DNA of 64,000 bases from DASQZT01 sp035638575 (GTDB lineage Bacteria > Acidobacteriota > Terriglobia > Bryobacterales > Bryobacteraceae): contig DASQZT010000093.1 of assembly GCA_035638575.1 (NCBI GenBank), positions 4,724 to 68,723 on the forward strand, in the 5' to 3' direction. A model generated the notes under the pieces. The model ran no database searches. It was not told where the DNA came from and was given only the letters and a program-made list of their open reading frames with translations. Positions 47,381 to 56,022 of the stretch are shown here, one piece after another. A program made the position numbers and the translations under genes. Positions within the stretch are counted from its first letter, which is position 1, and every line of letters begins with the position of its first letter.

Positions 47381-48368
47381 CGATCGAGTACATGGGCCGG
47401 GGCGGCGCCACGAACTTCGTGGAGTTGATCTCGTGCCCCTCCCACTTCCCGGAAACGTTGCGGCGGACCAGTTGCGCGATCTCCTGGTCCGAAGCGCCCG
47501 AGCGCATCAGGCCCTTCACATCGTCTTCTTCGATGGCGAAGAGGCAATACCGCAGCTTGCCATCGGCCGTCAGGCGGATCCGGTTGCAGTTCAGGCAGAA
47601 GGGGCGGCTCACCGAGGCGATGAAGCCCACCCGCGAGCCGTCGGGGAACTCGTACTCCGAGGCCGGCGCGCGCGGGTCCGGATCCGGTACCGGAACCAGC
47701 GGACCGATTTCCCGCGAGAGGGTCGCGATGATCTCGTCCGCCAGCAGCACCTTGCCGCGGTCCCAGAGGTTCTGCGCGTCGAGCGGCATGAATTCGATGT
47801 AGCGCACTTCGAAATCGTTCTCCCGCGCGTAGCGGGCCAGCGGCACGATGTCCGGCTCGACCAGGTTCTTCACCGCCACCGCGTTGAGCTTGATCTTCGA
47901 GAAACCCGCCCGCCTGGCGGCGGCCAGGCCATCCAGCACCTTGCCCAGGTCGTCGCGGCGCGTAATTTCGAGGAACCGCGCGCGGTCCAGCGTGTCGATG
48001 TGGACGTTCAGGCGCCGCAAGCCCGCTTCGTACAGCGGTTCCGCCATTTCCTTCAGCAGAACGCCATTGGTGGTGAGGGCCAGATCGCGAATCCCCGGGA
48101 TGGCGGCCAGTGCGCGGATCAGCACCGGCAGATCGCGCCGCACCAGCGGCTCGCCTCCGGTGACCCGCAGCTTGTTGATGCCCAGCGTGACGGCGATCCG
48201 CACGAACCGCTCGATCTCTTCGAAATCCAGAATCTCGCTGCGCTTGACGAACTTCACGTCCGTCTCGGGCATGCAGTAGAAGCACCGGATGTTGCAGCGG
48301 TCGGTGACGCTGACCCGCAGGTTGTCGTGAACCCGGCCGAAAGAATCGACGAGCGGCGCGGCGTTCAT
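47373..48368 (-). CDS. moaA: GTP 3',8-cyclase (molybdopterin synthesis)
   Basis: 331 residues. The radical SAM cluster cysteines are Cys25, Cys29 and Cys32 in VTDRCNIRCFYCMPE; the C-terminal cluster has Cys258, Cys261 and Cys275. The protein ends in Gly-Gly, which MoaA needs. It rearranges GTP in the first step of molybdenum-cofactor synthesis. It starts at the base after the nadA coding region (48368/48369), indicating an operon with nadA. No other moa genes are here. Confidence 0.95.
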   Translation of the reverse strand: MNAAPLVDSFGRVHDNLRVSVTDRCNIRCFYCMPETDVKFVKRSEILDFEEIERFVRIAVTLGINKLRVTGGEPLVRRDLPVLIRALAAIPGIRDLALTTNGVLLKEMAEPLYEAGLRRLNVHIDTLDRARFLEITRRDDLGKVLDGLAAARRAGFSKIKLNAVAVKNLVEPDIVPLARYARENDFEVRYIEFMPLDAQNLWDRGKVLLADEIIATLSREIGPLVPVPDPDPRAPASEYEFPDGSRVGFIASVSRPFCLNCNRIRLTADGKLRYCLFAIEEDDVKGLMRSGASDQEIAQLVRRNVSGKWEGHEINSTKFVAPPRPMYSIGG

Positions 48369-49298
48369 CTATTTCACGGCGAGCATGCGCTCCAGCGGCG
48401 CGAGCGCCCGGCGCATCAGCTCGTCCGGCAGTTCCACCCGCGGCTCCAGGTCCGTCAGGCAGTCCCGCAGCTTCTCCAGCGTGTTCAGCTTCATGTACGG
48501 GCACTCGCTGCAGTTGCAGTTCTCGTTGGCCACGAAGTAGAAGCGCTTGCCCGGCGCCACCCGCGCGAGCGAGTACTTCACGCCGCTTTCCGTCATCACG
48601 ATGAACTCCGCCGCATCGCTCGTCGCGCACCACTCGATGATCGCCGAGGTCGATCCGACGAAATCCGCCATGGCCAGTACCGGCGGAGGGCACTCCGGAT
48701 GCGCCACGACTTTGGCGTCAGGATGCTCCACCTTCGCCTCGGCCACCCGCCGCGCTGGAAACGTGGCATGCACGATGCACGTTCCCTGCCAGATCTTCAT
48801 GTTCGCGCGGCCCGTCTCCTTGCTCACGTAATTCCCCAGGTTCTGATCGGGCAGGAACAGCACCGGCCGTTCGCGCGGAATGGAGTTCACCACTTTCACC
48901 GCGTTGCGCGAGGTGCAGAGGATGTCGCTTTCGGCTTTGACCTCGATGGACGTGTTGATGTAGCTCACCACCACGTACTCCGGATGCCTGCGCCGGAATT
49001 CCCGGACCGGTCCCACCGGACAGCTTTCCACCAGGCTGCAACTGGCCTCGCGGTCCGGCACCACGACGATGCGGTTGGGGTTCAGCACCTTGGCCGTCTC
49101 CGCCATGAACCAGACGCCGCAAAACGCGATCACGTCGCCCGAGAACTCGCGTGCTTTGCGCGCCAGTTCCAGGCTGTCGCCCACTACATCGGCCAGCTCC
49201 TGAATTTCGGGTTCCTGGTAGTGGTGGGCCAGCAGAATAGCTTTCCGCTGCGCTTTCAAATCCAGGATCTCTTCGGCTAGACTGGTCGCGGCAAACAT
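48369..49298 (-). CDS. nadA: Quinolinate synthase
   Basis: 309 residues. It condenses iminoaspartate with dihydroxyacetone phosphate to quinolinate for NAD. The 4Fe-4S ligands are Cys87 (DREASCSLVESC), Cys203 (HPEC) and Cys266 (CSECPYM). The start AHHYQEPEIQELADVVGDSL is typical. It adjoins moaA downstream with no gap, so the two iron-sulfur enzymes are probably one transcript. nadB and nadC are not in the window. Confidence 0.95.
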   Translation of the reverse strand: MFAATSLAEEILDLKAQRKAILLAHHYQEPEIQELADVVGDSLELARKAREFSGDVIAFCGVWFMAETAKVLNPNRIVVVPDREASCSLVESCPVGPVREFRRRHPEYVVVSYINTSIEVKAESDILCTSRNAVKVVNSIPRERPVLFLPDQNLGNYVSKETGRANMKIWQGTCIVHATFPARRVAEAKVEHPDAKVVAHPECPPPVLAMADFVGSTSAIIEWCATSDAAEFIVMTESGVKYSLARVAPGKRFYFVANENCNCSECPYMKLNTLEKLRDCLTDLEPRVELPDELMRRALAPLERMLAVK

Positions 49299-49395
49299 GG
49301 GGGAGGTTCGTAGGACAGGCTTCCCGGCCTATCCGCCATGTGTCTAGTTTACCAGAGCCTCGGGGCTGAAAACCCGGACCGGCGATAATGGTCCT

Positions 49396-50715
49396 ATGCG
49401 GGTGCTGCTGGTCTCCACCTACGAGCTGGGCAGGCAGCCATTCGGGCTGGCGTCGCCGGCCGCGTGGCTGCGGGCCGAGGGGCACGAAGTGACGCTTGCC
49501 GACCTCTCCCGCGGCCCCATGCCGTGGGCCGCTGTGGAGCAGGCCGAGCTCATCGCGTTCTTCCTGCCCATGCACACCGCGACACGCCTCTTCCTGCGGG
49601 TTGTGGACCGCGTGCGCGCCGCCAATCCGCGCGCTCACCTCTGTGGTTACGGCCTCTACGCGCCGTTGAACGCGGACCTGCTGCACCGTGCGGGCGTCCG
49701 CACGGTGATCGGCGGCGAATTCGAGCAGCCGCTGTCAGACCTCGCCCGGCGCGCCGCCGTGCCCGCCGATTCCACCTCGCTGGCCCGCCAGCAGTTCCTC
49801 GTGCCCGACCGCTCCGGCCTTCCGCCCCTGAGCTCCTACGCGCAACTGGTCGTGAACGGCTCCACGCGCCCCACCGGTTACACGGAAGCTTCGCGCGGCT
49901 GCAAACATCTGTGCCGTCACTGCCCCGTGGTTCCGGTCTACCGCGGCGCCTTCCGCGTCGTGCAGCCGGACGTCGTGCTGGAGGACATCCGCCGGCAGGT
50001 GGCGGCGGGCGCCGGACACATCACCTTCGGCGATCCCGATTTCTTCAATGGCCCCGCCCACGCCCTCCGCATCGTCGAAGCCCTGCACGGCGAATGGCCG
50101 GATCTCACCTACGATGCGACCATCAAGGTCGAGCACCTGTTGCGGCATCGGGATCTGCTGCCGATGCTGAAGGAGACCGGCTGCCTGTTCGTCACCAGCG
50201 CGGTGGAGTCGCTCGACGATGCCGTGCTCGAGAAGTTGGCCAAGGGCCACACCCGAGCGCAGTTCATCGAAGCGTTGTCGCTGATGCGCGCGTCCGGCCT
50301 TCCGCTATCGGCCACCTTCATCCCGTTCACGCCGTGGACCACGCGCGAAAGCTATCGCGAATTCCTGCGCGCCCTGGTTGACCTGGACCTGGCCGGTGAA
50401 GTCGCGCCCATCCAACTCGCCATCCGCCTCCTGATTCCCGAGGGCTCGCTATTGCTGGACCTGCCCGAAGTCCGGCGAATCATCCAACCCTTCGACCCGC
50501 AGGGACTGTGTTACCCGTGGCGCAATCCCGACCCCTGGCTGGACTCGCTCTGTGCCAGGATTCAGGAGACCATCAAGCGCGAGGAACAGCGCCGTACGGG
50601 CCGCGTCGAAATATTCCGGAGGATCTGGGACCTGGCGCAATCCGGCCCGTTTCCCGATGCACCCAGGCCTTCCCGCGCCACCATCCCCTACCTCACGGAG
50701 CCCTGGTACTGTTGA
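49396..50715 (+). CDS. B12-binding-type radical SAM protein
   Basis: 439 residues. The first about 130 form a cobalamin-binding-like Rossmann domain (RVLLVSTYELGRQPFGLASP). The radical SAM cluster is Cys169, Cys173 and Cys176 in SRGCKHLCRHCPVVP. The C-terminal half fits the TIM barrel. The cobalamin lower-ligand motif (DxHxxG) is not seen, so B12 binding is uncertain. No neighbouring gene points to the substrate. Confidence 0.82.
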   Translation: MRVLLVSTYELGRQPFGLASPAAWLRAEGHEVTLADLSRGPMPWAAVEQAELIAFFLPMHTATRLFLRVVDRVRAANPRAHLCGYGLYAPLNADLLHRAGVRTVIGGEFEQPLSDLARRAAVPADSTSLARQQFLVPDRSGLPPLSSYAQLVVNGSTRPTGYTEASRGCKHLCRHCPVVPVYRGAFRVVQPDVVLEDIRRQVAAGAGHITFGDPDFFNGPAHALRIVEALHGEWPDLTYDATIKVEHLLRHRDLLPMLKETGCLFVTSAVESLDDAVLEKLAKGHTRAQFIEALSLMRASGLPLSATFIPFTPWTTRESYREFLRALVDLDLAGEVAPIQLAIRLLIPEGSLLLDLPEVRRIIQPFDPQGLCYPWRNPDPWLDSLCARIQETIKREEQRRTGRVEIFRRIWDLAQSGPFPDAPRPSRATIPYLTEPWYC

Positions 50716-50718
50716 GCG

Positions 50719-50749
50719 GAGCCAACCGAAGAGCAGTTGGCTCTTGTCT
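50719..50749 (+). terminator. Possible terminator after the radical SAM gene
   Basis: GAGCCAAC (50719-50726) and GTTGGCTC (50736-50743) form a perfect 8-bp stem with a 9-base loop, followed by a short T-rich TTGTCT. That last element also serves as the -35 of the next promoter. Confidence 0.45.
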
Positions 50750-50772
50750 AAAACTAACAAGTCCAATATGCT
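50744..50772 (+). promoter_or_regulatory. Probable sigma-70 promoter for the PIN-domain unit
   Basis: TTGTCT (50744-50749), 17 bp, TATGCT (50767-50772): 4/6 matches each, with ideal spacing. The ATG at 50785 is 12 bp after the -10, so the transcript has almost no 5' UTR and no ribosome-binding site is seen. Confidence 0.5.
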
Positions 50773-50784
50773 ATTGTTCGGGTG

Positions 50785-51057
50785 ATGGCGACCATACAAG
50801 AAGCCACTGCGAACGCGATGGCTTTTGCGCAGACATCTCTCGGGCCCGAGCGTACACAGGGCCTGCGGCTTGAAGAGATCGAATCGGATGTGGTCGGCGG
50901 AATCAACGTGTGGCGCATCACGTTGAGCATGGCATACGCAGACGACGTACCTTTCTTGAACGCGTTCAGCAACCGGCGCGAGTACAAGACGTTTACCGTG
51001 CGGAAGGATACCGGCGAGGTCACGTCTATGAAGATTCGTGAAATGTCAAAAGTCTAG
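50785..51057 (+). CDS. Small hypothetical partner of a PIN protein
   Basis: 90 residues, cytoplasmic, with a beta-rich centre (GINVWRITLSMAYADDVP, REYKTFTVRKDTGEVTSMK) reminiscent of a small alpha/beta protein. No DNA-binding motif is visible. It abuts the next gene: TAG at 51055-51057, then ATG at 51058. In such units the first protein is often the antitoxin, but this one is unassigned. The stretch is visibly less GC-rich than neighbours, suggesting transfer. Confidence 0.62.
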   Translation: MATIQEATANAMAFAQTSLGPERTQGLRLEEIESDVVGGINVWRITLSMAYADDVPFLNAFSNRREYKTFTVRKDTGEVTSMKIREMSKV

Positions 51058-51549
51058 ATGTTGGATGCGGAAGCACTGATCGAAAAGCATCGAGCAAAGG
51101 GTGTCCTCGTTGATACGAACCTGCTGGTTCTATTCCTGGTCGGCACGGTCAATAGACAACGGATTCTGAACTTCAAACGCACGGGCGATTTCACCATCGC
51201 AGATTACGATCTACTAGTACGCCTCATTAGGTGGTTCGGAAAACTGATCTCGACGCCGCATGTGCTCGGTCAGGTGAGCGATCTCACGGACCTATCCGGC
51301 AACGAGCTAACCGAGATCCGCGAGTTGTTCAAAGTGCTGGTTGAGAACATCGAAGAATCCTACGACACGAGCCGACTGCTTGTTGGCGATCCTGCATTCA
51401 AGCGATTGGGGTTGACCGATGCCGCTATTGCGACGGTCTGTTCCCGAGGGATTCTCGTGCTCACGGCTGATCTTCAGCTACATGTCGCCTTGCAGGAGCG
51501 CGACATCGATGCACTGAATTTCAATCACATTCGACCGCTCGTCTGGTGA
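51058..51549 (+). CDS. PIN-domain protein (probable ribonuclease toxin)
   Basis: 163 residues. The N-terminal LVDTNLLVLFLVG carries the first metal-binding Asp of PIN domains, and the late LTDAAIATVCSRGILVLTAD supplies two more. The middle part is helical. PIN proteins cleave RNA, usually tRNA or mRNA, as VapC-type toxins or in rRNA processing. It lies directly after the 90-residue gene with no gap, so the two probably form a toxin-antitoxin-like unit. Low GC relative to its neighbours. Confidence 0.75.
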   Translation: MLDAEALIEKHRAKGVLVDTNLLVLFLVGTVNRQRILNFKRTGDFTIADYDLLVRLIRWFGKLISTPHVLGQVSDLTDLSGNELTEIRELFKVLVENIEESYDTSRLLVGDPAFKRLGLTDAAIATVCSRGILVLTADLQLHVALQERDIDALNFNHIRPLVW

Positions 51550-51596
51550 ACGCCGAGAGCCTCGACTTGCGAACCCGCGGCTTGCCCGCGCAAACC

Positions 51597-52181
51597 TCAC
51601 TCGCTCCCCTTCTTCGGCGCCGCGCTCTTCTTGGCCGTACTCTGCCTGCCGCCCGCGCTCAGCATGCTCTCGATCTGTTTGCGCAGATTCTGCTCCTGCT
51701 GTTCGCCGAAGAACACCTCGTCGTTGCCCTCGTGCTGGTCGCGGATCATCCCCTGCCGGTCCACGAACGCCAGCATCGGCATCATCGGCGTCAGCATCTG
51801 CGGATGCTGCATGAACTCCACCGCCACCGACCCGTCGTTGTACCCCACCGGGAACGGCGGCTTGAAGGTCTGAAGGAAGCGCGGCACGGCGAACGCCGAC
51901 CCCTGCTCGATGGCCGAGGCCAGCACCTGGAACCCGCGCGGCCCGTACTCGTTCTGCATCTGGCTCAGGTAGCCGATGGTCTTCTGGCAATGCGGGCAGG
52001 TGGTCAGGATGAAACACATCGCCACCACCTTCCCCCGATACTGGCTGAGCCGCACCGGGTTGCCGGCGATCATGTTGATCAGCACTTCGGGCGCCTGCCG
52101 CGGCAGGTCGGCTGCCCTCGCCGCCGCGAAAATCAAGGGAAGCGCGGCCACGGCCGCTAGAATCGGCCTCGATGTCACCAT
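51597..52181 (-). CDS. Secreted thioredoxin-like (TlpA/redoxin) protein
   Basis: 194 residues. The signal peptide is about 1-23 and the CxxC active site is Cys62-Pro-His-Cys65 (LTTCPHCQK). A thioredoxin fold follows, with a cis-Pro-like turn near MMPMLAFVD. An Ala/Lys/Gln-rich tail (GGRQSTAKKSAAPKKGSE) ends the protein. It likely reduces or isomerises disulfides in the periplasm. No cytochrome-maturation genes are adjacent. Confidence 0.85.
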   Translation of the reverse strand: MVTSRPILAAVAALPLIFAAARAADLPRQAPEVLINMIAGNPVRLSQYRGKVVAMCFILTTCPHCQKTIGYLSQMQNEYGPRGFQVLASAIEQGSAFAVPRFLQTFKPPFPVGYNDGSVAVEFMQHPQMLTPMMPMLAFVDRQGMIRDQHEGNDEVFFGEQQEQNLRKQIESMLSAGGRQSTAKKSAAPKKGSE

Positions 52182-52219
52182 AGCTCCTCAAGTTTACCGC
52201 ACACCTCCGCCCTGGCCGC

Positions 52220-53725
52220 TCATCCCAGCTTCAGCAGCAGTTCCTGGAATCGCGGGTGCTGCCTCACGGCGTCGAGATTGCTGTCGTGTTCGTACCAGCC
52301 CTTCTGGGTGAAACCCATGGCGGCTTTTTCGAGGCAATCGAGCGCCTCCTCCACGCGCCCCAGCATCGAGAAGATGCAGCCGATGTTGTAGAGCAGCACG
52401 GGATCGTCCGGCCTGGCGGCGCGCGCGCGCTCGGCCCAGTGCTGGCCGCGGCTCCGGTCGCCCAGGGCCACCAGTCCGTTCGCCGCGAGGTAGAGAGCGC
52501 GGGCGTCGTCGGGGTTCAGCCGCAGGTGCCGCTCCGCGATTTCGATCCCGCGGCGCCGCGCGGCGGTGGCGTCCGCGGGCCTGCCCAGGTCGCTGTAGAT
52601 CTGCGCCGCCAGCAGCGGCGCCTGGTAGTCGTCGGGCCGCGCGTCCATGGCGGCCTCATAGCAGCGCGCCGCTTCCTCGAGCCGGCCCAAAGCGAAATTG
52701 TGGCGCGCCCGAAAATAGTGCGCCTCGAACAGCCTGGGGTCCAATCGCGTCGCCGCGTCAAACGCCTCTTCGGCCTCCGGGCTGCCGTTCAGCGAAAGCG
52801 ACAGCCCGCGCGAAGCCTGCGCCTGTGCCGATTGCGGATCCATCTCCACCGCCTTCTGGCTCGCCCAATCGGCCTGCTCCCGCACCGCCTCGTTCCGCGT
52901 GGAATGAAGGTAGACATACGACCAGCAGTCCGCCAGTCCCGCGTAGGCCTGCGCATAGTTCGGATCGGCTTCGATCGCCCGCAAGAACATCTGCAGGGCA
53001 AACTCCATGGCCCGCGGGCTGTATTGGTAATAATACTGGCGCCCGCGCAGGTAACACTCGAAGGCGCGCATGTCCGCCGCGGCCGCCTTCTCGTTGCCCG
53101 TCAGGGTCGCTTCCAGCGCGCGCGCCACATTCTCCGCGATTTCATCCTGGATGGAGAAGATGTCGCTGAAGTCGCGGTCGTACTGTCCGCTCCACAGGTG
53201 GAAGCCGCTCTCCGCATCGGTGAGCTGAACCGCGATCCGCACCCGGCCGGCGGCCTTTCGCACGCTGCCCTCCAGCAGCGATCGCACGCGCAGTTGCCGG
53301 CCGATCTCCCGGATGTCCCCCTTGGGCTTGCGGAACGAAAACGCCCGCGACGCTACCTTCAGGCCCCGCACCTTGCCGAGCGCGCCGATAATCTCCTCCG
53401 CCAGGCCATCGCATAAGTACGCCTGGTCCTGCTCCTGGCTCAGGTCGGCAAACGGAAGCACGGCCAGCGAGTGCCCGCCTTCCGCCGGCGCAACCGCGCC
53501 GTTGTGCAGTTCCGCTCCCCGGCTGGACCACCACGCATCCAATTCCGGTTTGTAAGCGTACACCGAACCGAGCTTGTCGTGGACCAGCCGATGGACCGGC
53601 AGCCCTTCCTCGCGTTCCCAACGCTGCACCGTCCGCGCCCCGCGCTTGAGATAGCTCGCGATCTCTTTCCAGGAGTCCAGCCGATCCGTCGAAAGGGCCG
53701 GCGCAACTGCTTTCATGGCAGACAT
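52220..53725 (-). CDS. HTH-TolB-N-TPR regulator
   Basis: 501 residues. An N-terminal helix-turn-helix (about 15-68) has the excisionase/MerR-like pattern DSWKEIASYLKRGARTVQRWE. The middle (about 85-210) is the TolB-N/FlgO-like domain seen beside adenylate cyclases: SLAVLPFADLSQEQ, GLAEEIIGALGK, LLEGSVRKAAGR and FSIQDEIAENVARAL. TPR repeats fill 225-500. The combination is common in Acidobacteria; the DNA target is unknown. Its promoter probably faces upstream of 53725. Confidence 0.83.
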   Translation of the reverse strand: MSAMKAVAPALSTDRLDSWKEIASYLKRGARTVQRWEREEGLPVHRLVHDKLGSVYAYKPELDAWWSSRGAELHNGAVAPAEGGHSLAVLPFADLSQEQDQAYLCDGLAEEIIGALGKVRGLKVASRAFSFRKPKGDIREIGRQLRVRSLLEGSVRKAAGRVRIAVQLTDAESGFHLWSGQYDRDFSDIFSIQDEIAENVARALEATLTGNEKAAAADMRAFECYLRGRQYYYQYSPRAMEFALQMFLRAIEADPNYAQAYAGLADCWSYVYLHSTRNEAVREQADWASQKAVEMDPQSAQAQASRGLSLSLNGSPEAEEAFDAATRLDPRLFEAHYFRARHNFALGRLEEAARCYEAAMDARPDDYQAPLLAAQIYSDLGRPADATAARRRGIEIAERHLRLNPDDARALYLAANGLVALGDRSRGQHWAERARAARPDDPVLLYNIGCIFSMLGRVEEALDCLEKAAMGFTQKGWYEHDSNLDAVRQHPRFQELLLKLG

Positions 53726-53813
53726 ATTTCCGGTGTTCCTGAGGGAGCGCCGCTCTGCAAATGTATGACGTTTATCCCGGCTCGATGTTCCGTTCCGTCC
53801 TGCGGTTTTTACA

Positions 53814-54467
53814 TTAGCGGCGATTGCCGCCCGAAGGCCGCAAGACGCGATACTCGATCTTTCGCAGGGCCCCCGTAGTCAGGTACGACGCGAAACCGAG
53901 CGGCGCCGAAAGCTTGATCTCCCCGTACCGGAGACCGACGGACCGCCCGCCGATCTCCACCTGTACGATCGGCTGCTCGTCTATCCACGCCATGATGCGC
54001 GCGCCGGTCACCTGCAGCCGAAGAGCGTACCAATGGCCCTTTTCGAAGTTGAAGTAGGACCTGGTTTCATTGTCGGACGCGTCCCATCCGTCCAGGCTGG
54101 AAAGCCCCACGATGTCCCCGCCCCAGCCGCCCATGACCCAGGTGCAAAACGAATCCTGAACCGGAAACGTCAGGCTCGCAAAGAAATCGCCCCCGTCCAG
54201 CCGCGCCGCCTCCAGCCGCACCTCGTAGTCGGACCGCGGAAATTCGCTGGTCCACGTGACGCCGGTCAGCGGCGATCCCGCGCCGAGGACTATGGTTCCG
54301 TTTTCGACGCGCACCTGGCCGCGCTTGGTGAACGGCGTTTCGCGCCATCCCTGCAATGACTTGCCGTCGAAAAGCGGTTGCCATTCCCCGATCCTGGGCT
54401 GCGCTCCGGCGTTGATGCCCAGAAAGACAATTCCTACCAAAAGCGGACGTAAAGGCGTGCGTGACAT
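53814..54467 (-). CDS. Secreted DUF1080-like (3-keto-disaccharide hydrolase family) protein
   Basis: 217 residues. Signal peptide about 1-22. The fold is a concanavalin/LamG-like sandwich: WQPLFDGKSLQGWRETPF opens the domain, and SDYEVRLEAARLDGGDFF and YFNFEKGHWYALRLQVTG are typical. DUF1080 (PF06439) proteins bind or hydrolyse sugars in many Bacteroidota and Acidobacteriota. The substrate is unknown. It lies 88 bp beyond the start of the TPR regulator on the same strand. Confidence 0.78.
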   Translation of the reverse strand: MSRTPLRPLLVGIVFLGINAGAQPRIGEWQPLFDGKSLQGWRETPFTKRGQVRVENGTIVLGAGSPLTGVTWTSEFPRSDYEVRLEAARLDGGDFFASLTFPVQDSFCTWVMGGWGGDIVGLSSLDGWDASDNETRSYFNFEKGHWYALRLQVTGARIMAWIDEQPIVQVEIGGRSVGLRYGEIKLSAPLGFASYLTTGALRKIEYRVLRPSGGNRR

Positions 54468-54578
54468 GCCGTATGGACTATATCACTTCAGCAGGTTGCG
54501 ATTGAGATCCACGTGTGGCCTCTGAATTGCCAATTGTGGAACCCGTCATCAGTTTTCAAGAACTTGGAAGGGAGCCTT

Positions 54579-55067
54579 GTGGCTTTTCACCCCAAAATGG
54601 GGCATATGACGCGGGAAATCAACCAAGCACTCTGCGGTCACGCCTTTCTCCGTGGCCTGGAGAAGGCTCAGATTGCCAGCCTGTCGGCGCTGGCCAGCGA
54701 AGTCACATTCGAGGAGAACGAAGTGGTCCTCGAAGCCGGGCAGCGCTCCTCTTTTTTCTACCTTTTGGTCTCCGGCAGCGTCGCGGTGGAATTGCGCACC
54801 CCGCGCTACGTGGTGTGCGTGGAGGCGGTCCTGCCAGGCCAGGCCTTCGGGTGGTCGGCCCTTCTGGATCACCAGGACACCGTCTTCCAGGTGCGCGCCC
54901 GCGAGCGCACCGTTGCGTTCCAGTTGGACGGCCCGGCACTCCAATCCAAGTTCCGCAAAGAACCCGAGTTGGGCGCCGAGATCCTGCAACGCACCCTCCT
55001 GTTGGTGGCGGGTCGTGTCAAGGCCACCGAGATCCGTTTCGCCGAGATGTGCGGCATCCGCGTTTGA
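54579..55067 (+). CDS. Cyclic-nucleotide-binding-domain protein
   Basis: 162 residues from a GTG at 54579, chosen because GAAGGGAG lies just upstream; ATGs at 54597 and 54606 are possible. The cNMP-binding fold covers about 20-140: FLRGLEKAQIASLSAL, EVVLEAGQRSSFFYLLVSGSV and GQAFGWSALLDHQDTV. The phosphate-binding cassette lacks the usual Arg in the RxA motif (FGWSALLD), so cyclic-nucleotide binding is doubtful. There is no DNA-binding domain. Likely a small effector or degenerate CRP relative. Confidence 0.74.
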   Translation: MAFHPKMGHMTREINQALCGHAFLRGLEKAQIASLSALASEVTFEENEVVLEAGQRSSFFYLLVSGSVAVELRTPRYVVCVEAVLPGQAFGWSALLDHQDTVFQVRARERTVAFQLDGPALQSKFRKEPELGAEILQRTLLLVAGRVKATEIRFAEMCGIRV

Positions 55068-55126
55068 GCCGGCCGGTGGAACAATCCGCCCCCCACCGGC
55101 GTATGTGATCTCTGTAAGGAGATTCC

Positions 55127-55828
55127 ATGCTCGCCCGATCCGCTTTTCTGCTTGGCTCGACGCTGTTCCTCTCCGGCTGCATCGTCGAAACGGCGGGTCC
55201 CACCCAGCACGATTTCCGGTCGATTGAATTGGACTCGTCCGAGTCGCTCCGGGTGAATTGTAAAATGGGGGCCGGGCACCTGAGGGTCGCGAGCGGTACC
55301 GAGAAACTGGCGCGCGCCGATTTCACCTATAACGTGCCCTCGTGGAAGCCCTACGTCCGCTACCACAGTACTGCGGGACACGGCGACCTGAACATCGAGC
55401 AGCCCGAAACCGGCCACTCCCACATGGGCCACACGCGCTACGATTGGGACCTCCGCTTAACCCGCGACATCCCCGTGGACCTCCGCGTGAACTTCGGCGC
55501 GGGCGAGGCCGTGCTCGACGTGGGCGACCTTTCCTTGAAGAGCGTGGAAGTGGAGATGGGCGTGGGAAAGCTCAGCCTCGACCTCCGGGGAAAGCCGCGT
55601 CAGAGCTACGACGTCCGCATCCGCGGCGGCGTGGGTGAGGCGACCGTCCGCCTGCCGCGGGATGTCGGCATCTCCGCCGAAGCCGAGGGCGGGATCGGCG
55701 AGATCAGCGCTTCCGGCCTGCGACGCGAAGGGCATCGCTACTTCAACGACGCGTTCGATCGCGCCAAGGTGAAGGTGCATTTGGACGTTCGCGGCGGAGT
55801 GGGCGCGATTCGCCTGATTTCAGACTGA
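55127..55828 (+). CDS. Lipoprotein with Toast-rack/DUF2154-like fold
   Basis: 233 residues. The lipobox LSGC gives a lipidated N-terminal Cys near residue 18. The mature part is beta-rich with recurring Gly-rich turns (NFGAGEAVLDVGDLSL, GGVGEATVRLPRDVG, GGIGEISASGL), typical of Toast_rack_N/LiaF-like domains that contribute to envelope stress sensing. It carries AGGAGA-type spacing upstream (GTAAGGAG near 55117). It precedes a strong terminator and a hairpin cluster. Confidence 0.8.
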   Translation: MLARSAFLLGSTLFLSGCIVETAGPTQHDFRSIELDSSESLRVNCKMGAGHLRVASGTEKLARADFTYNVPSWKPYVRYHSTAGHGDLNIEQPETGHSHMGHTRYDWDLRLTRDIPVDLRVNFGAGEAVLDVGDLSLKSVEVEMGVGKLSLDLRGKPRQSYDVRIRGGVGEATVRLPRDVGISAEAEGGIGEISASGLRREGHRYFNDAFDRAKVKVHLDVRGGVGAIRLISD

Positions 55829-55842
55829 CGTCTCCAACCCAT

Positions 55843-55932
55843 TGTGGGGCAGCCATTCTTGGCTGCGGACCCGCTTTCCTGCGGGTCCAGCCGGCTGAAA
55901 GGCCGGCTGCTGGCAGGATTGCCCGCCCCACA
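55843..55932 (+). repeat. Cloverleaf-like intergenic palindrome cluster
   Basis: An outer stem TGTGGGGC/GCCCCACA (55843-55850 with 55925-55932) encloses three hairpins: GCAGCC/GGCTGC (55849-55866), GGACCCGC/GCGGGTCC (55867-55888) and an AGCCGG/CCGGCT-type hairpin (about 55889-55910). This resembles extended REP/BIME-like elements. It sits between the lipoprotein and the GerW-like gene. Confidence 0.7.
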
Positions 55933-55965
55933 TCTCTGCCTTGGTGGGGCATGCTTCAGCTTGCC

Positions 55966-55992
55966 AACGCCCGCTTGCGGGCGTTTTCTTTC
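55966..55992 (+). terminator. Rho-independent terminator
   Basis: AACGCCCG/CGGGCGTT (8-bp perfect stem, 4-base loop) at 55966-55985 followed by TTCTTT. It ends transcription from the lipoprotein gene, after the cloverleaf region. Confidence 0.7.
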
Positions 55993-56022
55993 GCGGCTCT
56001 TGAGGGAACGGTCCGCTGCCCT

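Noticed and set aside
49018..49280. Rich plus-strand ORF antisense to nadA
   Set aside because: Shadow frame; nadA carries all three iron-sulfur ligands.
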